The position numbers were made by a program, and so were the translations under genes. The notes beneath the pieces are model-generated. The model did not search any database and was not told the DNA's origin. It saw only the letters and a program-made list of their open reading frames with translations. 64,000 nt of DNA. It comes from Desulfobulbaceae bacterium UBA5611 (GTDB lineage: Bacteria; Desulfobacterota; Desulfobulbia; Desulfobulbales; Desulfocapsaceae). Shown piece by piece: positions 8,381-15,106 of the stretch (position 1 is its first letter; each line of letters begins with the position of its first letter). The DNA is taken from NCBI GenBank assembly GCA_002424635.1, contig DIKT01000021.1:8082-72081 (forward strand). Direction: 5' to 3'.

Positions 8381-10729
8381 ATGACAGAGAAGAAAAAAAG
8401 TCCTGCAAAAGAAGCTGCTCCAGAACAAGGTGAGAAAAAGGTCAAGGCCAAAACCGGCTCCTGGTGGAAGAGTTCCAGCAAAGACGAGGCAACTGCCAAG
8501 GGAGCCGGACCAGAACAGGCAATAGTTCCAGAAGCGCCTGTAGAAGCAAAAAAAACAGAAAAAAAAGCGGCCCGCACACCGGCCAGACCGAGAAGAAAAA
8601 AAAATAATATCTCCGAGGTTATTGAATCTGCAAGTCAGGAAGAACAGGCAAATATATATGAAACAAGAACAAATCAAGAAGATAAACCTGGAGAAGGAGA
8701 AGTGGGCGCCACTTCCCCGACCCCGGAGAAAAAAACAGCCAGAAGACCTGCGCGGCCCCGACGAAAAAAAACAGAGCTCGTCTCTGAGGTAGTTGACTCA
8801 AGTCTTGTCGCCCCGGTTGGAGAAGAGGTGGCGAGCCAGGATGTCACAGCCGCCTCTGGTTTAAATAAGGAATCAGAAGAAGGGAGTGCCGCAATAACCA
8901 GTACTCCGCAGAAAAAAAGCGGTCGCCGGCCGGCCCGACCAAGAAGGAAAAAGCCTGATACGGAGATGCCGGCAGTGCCGGCATCTGAAGGTGCCGATCT
9001 GGTAATTGCCCCTGAGGCTGCTCCTGAACAAGAGCAGACGGAAGTGGTTGCCGATCAGCCGGCAACTCCGGAACAAATTGGCCAGAAGGCAAAACGTTCG
9101 CCCCGGTCACGGGGAAGGAGAAAGCCGACTGCGGAGCTCGATATTCAGAATGAAGATGATGACGAGGTCCCTGATGTTGAAGAGGAAAAAACCAAGACTA
9201 CCATCAGCAGGTTATTGATCAATGCTGAGGAGCCGGAAGAGTGCCGTATTGCCATGCTTGAGGATGGCCGTCTGGAATCTCTCCATGTCTCAACGATCGC
9301 CCGAGAACATACGAAAAGCAATATCTACAAGGCCCGCATTGTTGCGGTAGAATCCAATCTGCAGGCCGTCTTTGTTGATTATGGGACCGAGAAAAACGGC
9401 TTCCTCCCTTTCAGTGAAATCCATCCGGAGTATTATCGACAAAATATCAGCGACAAGACCATGAAGCTGATTGAACAGCATCAATGGAAAAATCTCAATA
9501 TCAATGAGGTGCTGGAGAGAGGTCAGGAGATGCTGGTCCAGGTCGTAAAGGAAGAGGTCGGTAATAAGGGGGCCAACCTGACCACCTATCTCTCTTTGCC
9601 GGGGCGCTGTGTTGTGCTCATGCCTGGTTCCGATTCTTCCGGGGTCTCTAAAAAAATCTCTGGCGATGAACGGCGTTCTCAATTACGGGAGATTATGGAT
9701 GATCTGCAGATCCCGGAAGGTATCGGCTGGATTGTGCGCACCGCCAGTTGTGATCTGACAGAAACCTCACTGGCCAAGGATGTCAAATATCTGATAAAAC
9801 TCTGGGGCGAGATCAAGGCCAAAGGCCAGGCCATGGACGGGGTCGGTCTGGTCTATCAGGATCAGGATTGTGTTCTGCGATTTCTGCGGGAACATTTTGA
9901 TCCGGAAATCAAAGAGATTCTGGTGGATGATCTGGCGGCCATGGAAAAGGTCCGGGATTTTATTGATATGCTGCCCGACGAACAAAAGAACACCAAGGTC
10001 AGATTACACAAAGGTGCCCGTCCCATTTTCAACCAGTACAATGTCGAAGATCAGATTGAGTCCATCTATCAACCACAGGTCTTTCTGCCATCCGGCGGCT
10101 CTATTGTGATTGATCCCACCGAAGCCCTGGTGGCCATTGATGTCAATTCAGGATCAACCGGCAAGGGCCAGAACTTTGAGGATGCAATTTTTCTGGCTAA
10201 CGTGGAGGCGGCAATTGAGCTGGCCCGCCAGCTCCGGCTGCGCGACCTTGGTGGTCTGATTGTTGTTGATTTCATTGATATGCGCAGCCAAAAGAATATC
10301 CGGGAAGTGGAAAAGCAGGTCAAACTGGCCATGAAACGGGATAAGGCCAAGGTTGATATCAGCCGGATCTCAAAATTCGGCTTGATGCAGATATCCAGAC
10401 AGAAACTGGGCGCCCCTGTTGAGGCCCTCAATTACCAGATCTGTCCTCATTGCAATGGTCGTGGTGTAGTGCGCTCAGTGGAGACGCTGGCCCTTTTTTA
10501 TCTGCGGAGGATGCAGACCGGTGCCAGTCGTAAGACGGTAGGGCGGGTGGAATGCCGATTCCCTCTTGATGTCGCTCATTATCTCCTCAATAATAAACGG
10601 CATGAGCTGATCGACCTGGAAAACAAGCATAAGATCTCGGTTGATATTATTGCTGATCCTGCTTTAAAGCCGGCTGATCATGAGATTATTTTCCACAAGG
10701 CAGAAGTAGAGCGTTCGAGTAAAGAATAG
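8381..10729 (+). CDS. rng: Ribonuclease E/G family protein with long basic-repeat N-terminus
   Basis: A 782-residue endoribonuclease for rRNA/tRNA processing and mRNA decay. ATG 8381 was chosen because AAGGA lies before it and the leader hairpin ends upstream; an in-frame ATG at 8213 would translate the hairpin. Residues 1-270 are low-complexity, alternating acidic stretches with four basic blocks at residues 61-74, 117-130, 178-191 and 236-248 (consensus KKxxRRPARPRRKK). The S1 domain starts near 295 (VFVDYGTEKNGFLPFSEIHP). The metal-binding aspartates lie in VAIDVNSGS and IVVDFIDM, and the zinc-link motif is CPHCNGRG. In E. coli RNase E the disordered RNA-binding part is C-terminal; here it is N-terminal. 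Confidence 0.93.
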   Translation: MTEKKKSPAKEAAPEQGEKKVKAKTGSWWKSSSKDEATAKGAGPEQAIVPEAPVEAKKTEKKAARTPARPRRKKNNISEVIESASQEEQANIYETRTNQEDKPGEGEVGATSPTPEKKTARRPARPRRKKTELVSEVVDSSLVAPVGEEVASQDVTAASGLNKESEEGSAAITSTPQKKSGRRPARPRRKKPDTEMPAVPASEGADLVIAPEAAPEQEQTEVVADQPATPEQIGQKAKRSPRSRGRRKPTAELDIQNEDDDEVPDVEEEKTKTTISRLLINAEEPEECRIAMLEDGRLESLHVSTIAREHTKSNIYKARIVAVESNLQAVFVDYGTEKNGFLPFSEIHPEYYRQNISDKTMKLIEQHQWKNLNINEVLERGQEMLVQVVKEEVGNKGANLTTYLSLPGRCVVLMPGSDSSGVSKKISGDERRSQLREIMDDLQIPEGIGWIVRTASCDLTETSLAKDVKYLIKLWGEIKAKGQAMDGVGLVYQDQDCVLRFLREHFDPEIKEILVDDLAAMEKVRDFIDMLPDEQKNTKVRLHKGARPIFNQYNVEDQIESIYQPQVFLPSGGSIVIDPTEALVAIDVNSGSTGKGQNFEDAIFLANVEAAIELARQLRLRDLGGLIVVDFIDMRSQKNIREVEKQVKLAMKRDKAKVDISRISKFGLMQISRQKLGAPVEALNYQICPHCNGRGVVRSVETLALFYLRRMQTGASRKTVGRVECRFPLDVAHYLLNNKRHELIDLENKHKISVDIIADPALKPADHEIIFHKAEVERSSKE

Positions 10730-10732
10730 TAG

Positions 10733-10795
10733 AGAATGAAAGTTGAAATTATAGCAGAATTTTTTTTATAAAAAAGCACTTTCAACTTTTATTCT
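10733..10795 (+). terminator. Long imperfect inverted repeat after the RNase E/G gene
   Basis: AGAATGAAAGTTGAAA and TTTCAACTTTTATTCT pair over 16 positions with one mismatch, around a 31-base AT-rich loop that contains a run of eight T. It starts 3 bases after the stop codon. It may end or attenuate transcription before tatC, or protect the mRNA end. Confidence 0.4.
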
Positions 10796-10831
10796 GCATG
10801 CATTACCCTTCACCTGATTGAATTTTTTCTT

Positions 10832-11527
10832 ATGGAATTCCATAATAAAGCGGTAATTTTTATAGGTGAATTGCGCAAATCGTTGAAATTGTTAGGAATG
10901 GCTGTGCTTGCTGCAACAGTGGCAGTTTTTTTTCTTACTCCTGATCTATTGCGGGTTGTGCAGAGTCATCTGGCGGAGAATCTTTATTTCTTTAGTGTGG
11001 CTGGGCCATTTTTGGCCCATGTTAAACTGGCTGTTTTTGTTGCCCTTTATCTGCTGATGCCATGGATTATGGCCGTTTTTTGGCGCGCCCTGGGAAAGCC
11101 CTTCGGCGTTGAAGGAGGGCAATTATTCTTTTTTATTCTGTGTACCGCTCTTCTTTTTTATGCAGGAACCTTATTCTGTTATTTTGTAACCTTACCTTTT
11201 GGCATCAATTTCCTGCTCGGTTTTGGTTCGGAACAGCTGCGGCCGGTTATCGCCGTTACTCGTTTTATAAATTTTGTGACCTTGTTTGTTTTGGCTTTCG
11301 GCGCCATCTTTGAGCTACCTGTTTTTATGGTCTTTCTCGCTCGGGTAGGGGTTTGTCCGCGCCGAACTTTTGAAAAAAATAGACGTTACGCCCTCTTGGT
11401 GATTGCCATAGTGGCCGCCTTACTGACCCCGACCCCTGATATTGTGAATATGCTGCTCATGGGGGGACCCCTTTATCTTCTTTATGAATCCGGTATTATT
11501 ATTCTGCGGCTGATGGGTGTTAAATAA
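10832..11527 (+). CDS. tatC: Sec-independent translocase TatC
   Basis: A 231-residue inner-membrane protein with about six hydrophobic segments, the receptor of the twin-arginine translocase. The N-terminal FIGELRKSL matches the conserved HLxELRxRL, although the His is Ile here. Other family signs are FGAIFELPVFMVFLARVGV and the run RRYALLVIAIVAALLTPTPD followed by GGPLYLLYESGI. Tat export is needed for folded cofactor proteins, which are plentiful in sulfate reducers. No tatA or tatB is adjacent. An inverted repeat separates it from the upstream RNase gene, so it may have its own control. Confidence 0.92.
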   Translation: MEFHNKAVIFIGELRKSLKLLGMAVLAATVAVFFLTPDLLRVVQSHLAENLYFFSVAGPFLAHVKLAVFVALYLLMPWIMAVFWRALGKPFGVEGGQLFFFILCTALLFYAGTLFCYFVTLPFGINFLLGFGSEQLRPVIAVTRFINFVTLFVLAFGAIFELPVFMVFLARVGVCPRRTFEKNRRYALLVIAIVAALLTPTPDIVNMLLMGGPLYLLYESGIIILRLMGVK

Positions 11528-11592
11528 GATAAGAGATATTGAAACATCCCTGTTCTGCACAAAGATTCTGGTTCTCTATGATAATCCAACTC

Positions 11593-12009
11593 CTAGAACT
11601 CGAGCAGATTAAAGCCGTTTTTTTTGAGTAGAGCGGCCGTCACTCCTGTTTTTCCGGAGAGACCACAGGAAGGGCTGTTACTCTTTAAAAAAACTGACGT
11701 TATCCGTTGGCTGCTGGCCAGAAAAAGGGTTTGTTCTGCTCCTTTGATAAATTGCGGGCTCACATCCAGGCCCTCCAGGGTGATCACTTTGGCATTACCC
11801 GATAAGACATCGTTGCCATCCCCGCCAATAATTTGGGCAGCTACCCTGGGCGTGGGAAGGCCTCCCATTTGTTCTGGACAGAAAGGAAGCCATGGGCTGG
11901 TTTGTAAAAGGTGCAAACAATTGTGATCCGGCTTGCTGTGGCCGTCATAACGGCTGCACAGCCCAACAAGACAGGCGCTGACCAGACAAAGGGCAGGTTC
12001 GAAAGTCAT
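11593..12009 (-). CDS. DUF523 domain protein
   Basis: A 138-residue protein with the DUF523 signature: LVSACLVGLCSRYDG near the N-terminus, PFCPEQMGGLPTPR in the middle, and LKSNSPSCGLSGKTGVTAALL near the end. Several conserved cysteines (SACL, CSRYD, CPEQ, SPSCG) suggest metal or Fe-S binding, but the function of the family is not established. It is divergent from the FtsB-like gene, with only 39 bases between the two starts, so their promoters must overlap or lie inside the genes. Confidence 0.85.
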   Translation of the reverse strand: MTFEPALCLVSACLVGLCSRYDGHSKPDHNCLHLLQTSPWLPFCPEQMGGLPTPRVAAQIIGGDGNDVLSGNAKVITLEGLDVSPQFIKGAEQTLFLASSQRITSVFLKSNSPSCGLSGKTGVTAALLKKNGFNLLEF

Positions 12010-12048
12010 GGTTATTATAATGTTAAATTAAATGCTGGGATAATAAAT

Positions 12049-12378
12049 ATGAAGAAAACATATAAAACATCCTGGTCACCAGACCAGCAGAAAAGATTGG
12101 TCCAAGTCTTAATTTTTTTTACTGTTCTTGTCCTGCTGGCTATTATTTTAGCTCCGGGTAAAGGTTTGTTGTTTTTGCGGAATCAGAAGGTACAGATTGC
12201 CTCTTTGCATGCTGAGAAGCAGAATCTGTTACAAAAGAACATCGCCCTGCGTGAAGAAATCAAAAGGATGAAAACCGATGTTATCTTCCTTGAAGAGGTA
12301 GCACGGGGACAACATGGTTTGTTAAAAAAGGATGAGATCGTTTTTGATTTCACACCTAAGGAAAAGAAAAAAAAGTAA
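12049..12378 (+). CDS. FtsB/DivIC-like septum-formation protein
   Basis: A 109-residue single-pass membrane protein. A basic N-terminus is followed by one transmembrane segment (about 19-38, VLIFFTVLVLLAIIL), then a coiled coil (VQIASLHAEKQNLLQKNIAL, about 45-80) and the VIFLEEVARGQHGLLKKDEI end typical of FtsB and DivIC. The C-terminus is strongly basic (KEKKKK). In the family this protein links FtsL and FtsQ at the division site. The start at 12049 was chosen because the upstream extension overlaps the DUF523 gene on the other strand and is not membrane-like; the ribosome-binding site (GGGA) is weak. Confidence 0.8.
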   Translation: MKKTYKTSWSPDQQKRLVQVLIFFTVLVLLAIILAPGKGLLFLRNQKVQIASLHAEKQNLLQKNIALREEIKRMKTDVIFLEEVARGQHGLLKKDEIVFDFTPKEKKKK

Positions 12379-12408
12379 TATCTGGATTCATAGATTGTTC
12401 TACGTTAT

Positions 12409-12448
12409 TTGAGCAGGACCACCCGGGTCTATTATAACTTATGCTCAA
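12409..12448. repeat. Inverted repeat between convergent FtsB-like and FmdB-like genes
   Basis: Outer arms TTGAGCA and TGCTCAA enclose a small inner GACC/GGTC stem. The right arm overlaps the FmdB stop codon. It may act as a bidirectional transcription end, but no clean U-tract was seen. Confidence 0.35.
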
Positions 12449-12657
12449 GAAAAGCCCGAGCGAGTAGAGCAACCGGACAGGGCACCGGCAGGAATGGTTG
12501 TCCCTTGTGCCGGTCGGCTGCTGGTCACTGACAGTATTTTTTTGATGTTGGCACTATTGCAGTGTTTGCAGCGGATGGTATCGATAGCGGAAGCTATCAG
12601 AACCAAGCTTTCAAAGTTCTGCTGGCAATCATTACACTTAAATTCGTAGATTGGCAT
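12445..12657 (-). CDS. FmdB-family zinc-ribbon protein
   Basis: A 70-residue protein starting MPIYEFKCNDCQQNFESLV, the hallmark of the FmdB/CxxC_CxxC_SSSS regulatory-protein family. Two CxxC pairs (CNDC at 8-11, and CKHC) would bind one zinc. The C-terminus is a Ser/Gly/Ala-rich tail. Family members are often near metal-enzyme genes, but the role is unproven. It is monocistronic and convergent with the FtsB-like gene. Confidence 0.88.
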   Translation of the reverse strand: MPIYEFKCNDCQQNFESLVLIASAIDTIRCKHCNSANIKKILSVTSSRPAQGTTIPAGALSGCSTRSGFS

Positions 12658-12840
12658 TTGTTCCTCCGGTGGTTTTTTCCCAACTTAGATGATATAAAAG
12701 AAGTGTGATCATATTTTTGTATGAATCCTATAATCAGTCTTTTACGTATTTTGTCAAGGATTCAGGACTGATTCAAGGCCTAATTAATATTGATAAGGCC
12801 TCTATCTGTAGCAGACAGCATTGACCGGGTAGAACAGCAT

Positions 12841-13614
12841 ATGGACCAGCAGCAATATAACATCATCAATGATCTTAGAGCCTTGATGGCATATCATCAC
12901 AGTATTGGGATTGAAGAATATCCCGGTCAAGCGATGTCGTTTCCCTTGGTGGAAAGAAGGGTGACATCTGCCGGCATAGCAAGTTTGCCGCCTCCAAACC
13001 AGGCATTAACAACGGGATCAGAACGGCCTGATGATATTGCCACAGAAGTAAACAGTTGTCGTAACTGCGAGCTGGCAGCGCAGCGGGTAATGCCAGTGCC
13101 GGGTAGGGGAACAGCCAAGGCCAGGCTGCTTATCGTCGGCGGCTGGCTGACTACGCCTGAGCTGACCGGATCTTCTCCCGATCTGATCTTTGGACTGGAG
13201 GAGGACAGGATGCTGGCGCGCATGCTTGAGGCTATCCATCTTGATCCCGCTGAGGTTTTTGTCACTAACATTCTGAAATGCGGACTGCCCGCCTCCTGTC
13301 AACCAGCAGCAAGCCATATCCATTGTTGTCTTTCATATCTGCAGCGGCAGATAGTAGCAATTGCCCCGGTGCTGCTCTGTTCCATGGGCATTATTGCCAC
13401 CAGGGCTCTTCTGGATCTGCCCCAGTCCCTTTCGCAATTACGCGGCCGTTGTCATCTATACAGGGGGCTGGACGGTAGACAGATCCCGCTGATTCCTACT
13501 TATCATCCTTCATATCTCCTGCAGGCAACTGAAATGAAGGCGGAGACATGGAAGGATCTGCAACTCATCGAGCAAAAATTGGCTGGTAAGGAGCAAGATT
13601 CTCTTTTCACATAA
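12841..13614 (+). CDS. Uracil-DNA glycosylase family 4-like protein
   Basis: About 257 residues. The family-4 Fe-S ligands are present: CRNC, then NILKCGLP, then CLSYLQRQI. The C-terminal catalytic-loop motif is IPTYHPSYLL. However, the first active-site motif, normally GEAPG, reads GGWLT, so uracil excision may be weak or lost. The role in the family is removal of uracil from DNA as the first step of base-excision repair. The ATG at 12841 was taken; a TTG at 12790 would add 17 residues, and neither has a strong ribosome-binding site. It is followed 8 bases later by the ICMT-like gene. Confidence 0.78.
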   Translation: MDQQQYNIINDLRALMAYHHSIGIEEYPGQAMSFPLVERRVTSAGIASLPPPNQALTTGSERPDDIATEVNSCRNCELAAQRVMPVPGRGTAKARLLIVGGWLTTPELTGSSPDLIFGLEEDRMLARMLEAIHLDPAEVFVTNILKCGLPASCQPAASHIHCCLSYLQRQIVAIAPVLLCSMGIIATRALLDLPQSLSQLRGRCHLYRGLDGRQIPLIPTYHPSYLLQATEMKAETWKDLQLIEQKLAGKEQDSLFT

Positions 13615-13622
13615 GGAGAGAT

Positions 13623-14843
13623 ATGGAGCATACAAAGAGTCCTCAATGGCTTCTGGCCGCCACCGGCTTTGCCTATTTGTTGATCACTATAGAAATTATC
13701 ATAATGATCTCTCCGTTTGCCCTGTATTTTTATGGAGTCTATGGGCCAATTCTCAGTTTTCTGGCTTCCTTTGAACTCACCAGATGGACCACCGAGTTTT
13801 TCCTTCCTCATATGGTTTTTCTTGATGATCCCTTTATCCTCTTTCTTTCCTACCTTCAGGTCTTTCTGATAATTGGTCTGGTTCTTTTTTTGAGTGCTGC
13901 GATTCCTTTATATTGGGGCCGGTTTACCAAAAAAGGTGTCGTGCAGAGCAGTTTTTATGCCAAGATCAGACATCCTCAATATCTGTTTCTGGCCATCTCC
14001 GGGTTTGGGCTGATGCTCTATTGGCCCCGGTTCATTATTGTTTTCATGTATATCACCATGTTGTTTGTTTATTATCTGCTGGCCCGCAATGAAGAATGGC
14101 GGATGCAGAACGAACAACCAGCAGTGTATGAATTATATAAAGCCCAAACTCCAATGTTCATTCCTGGTGAACCTGGCGGGAAGATATATAATTTACTCTT
14201 CGGTTGGATTAGCCCCAAATGGCTTGGCCTCCTGACCGTTTATCTGCTGAGCCTTTGCGGTGCAATGCTGCTTGCTATGGGGATCAGGATGTACACAATC
14301 AAGCAGATCCCGCCTGTTTATCAAGAAGGACTGGCCATAATCTCCGTTTTTACCAGACCAGCCGCTGAGCTAAGAAAGATTTATCATCAGGCGCAAACCT
14401 CTCCGGAAGTGGAGAATTTGCTGGCAACCACAGCATCAGGGGCAAATCTGGTTTATGTCATGCCGGGCGATTTTTTTCTTAATGCCCTGGTAACCGATGA
14501 GGATCGGCGCTTTTCTGATGACATGATTGAACGTTTTCCAGAGATTCTGGAATGGCATCAGCATAAATTCAAAGGAGGGCTGGGCAAGTTTTTTAGAATT
14601 TTTTTTAATTTTGTCAGTACTCTGGGGTCGGTTCCTACTAATTATGATGTCGAAAGACTTGTTTTTGTCAGAGTAACCGATGCTCACCATCAGATGGTGC
14701 CGCCGCAACAGATCTTTGCCATGGGCCTGCAGCGGGTCCCGGTGTTATTAGTTGATTTGGATGCCTCGACGCATGAGGTTATTGCCGCCACCCGTACTTC
14801 GGAGCAACATAAATGGGGCAAGATGCCCATGCCAACTTTCTAA
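13623..14843 (+). CDS. ICMT/phospholipid-methyltransferase-like membrane protein with unrecognised C-terminal domain
   Basis: 406 residues with a strong AAGGAGAG ribosome-binding site. The first 240 residues hold about seven hydrophobic segments and an isoprenylcysteine-methyltransferase-like core: KIRHPQYLFLAISG (the RHPxY motif), then NEEWRMQNEQ and YELYKAQTPMFIPG, which matches EExxL...Y..Y..f.P. After a last membrane helix (about 198-218), residues 230-406 form a soluble domain with no recognised motif (LVYVMPGDFFLNALVTDEDR, VPVLLVDLDASTHEV). Membrane methyltransferases of this fold act on lipids or prenylated cysteines; the substrate here is unknown. It lies between the UDG-like gene and a small Cys-rich gene. 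Confidence 0.65.
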   Translation: MEHTKSPQWLLAATGFAYLLITIEIIIMISPFALYFYGVYGPILSFLASFELTRWTTEFFLPHMVFLDDPFILFLSYLQVFLIIGLVLFLSAAIPLYWGRFTKKGVVQSSFYAKIRHPQYLFLAISGFGLMLYWPRFIIVFMYITMLFVYYLLARNEEWRMQNEQPAVYELYKAQTPMFIPGEPGGKIYNLLFGWISPKWLGLLTVYLLSLCGAMLLAMGIRMYTIKQIPPVYQEGLAIISVFTRPAAELRKIYHQAQTSPEVENLLATTASGANLVYVMPGDFFLNALVTDEDRRFSDDMIERFPEILEWHQHKFKGGLGKFFRIFFNFVSTLGSVPTNYDVERLVFVRVTDAHHQMVPPQQIFAMGLQRVPVLLVDLDASTHEVIAATRTSEQHKWGKMPMPTF

Positions 14844-14870
14844 AATTCTTCAAAAGGAAGGAGAGTAGCT

Positions 14871-15074
14871 ATGAGCCAGGAAAAAAGTATGGTCTGTCCG
14901 GTCTGTCAGGGTAAGAAAGTGGTGCAAGGGACCTGTGAATGCGATGCCGAGTGGCGTGGTTCAAAGGTTGGTGATGAGTGGGAAGAATGTCGCTGTGCAC
15001 CGGAAGAACAGTGCTATGCCTGTAATGGGACAGGCTTGATTGAAATAGATGAGAAGAAGTGCTCCTTGAAATAA
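14871..15074 (+). CDS. Small Cys-rich DnaJ-zinc-finger-like protein
   Basis: 67 residues behind a very strong ribosome-binding site (AAGGAAGGAG). The N-terminal CPVCQGKK and C-terminal CYACNGTG are CxxCxGxG repeats like those of the DnaJ zinc finger. Between them lie CEC and CRC pairs, giving eight or more cysteines, enough for two zinc sites. No J-domain is present. It may be a small redox or folding helper. It lies 27 bases after the ICMT-like gene and so may be co-transcribed. Function not recognised. Confidence 0.7.
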   Translation: MSQEKSMVCPVCQGKKVVQGTCECDAEWRGSKVGDEWEECRCAPEEQCYACNGTGLIEIDEKKCSLK

Positions 15075-15106
15075 TCAGATAATCTGACCGGTTAATAGGC
15101 AGGCAC

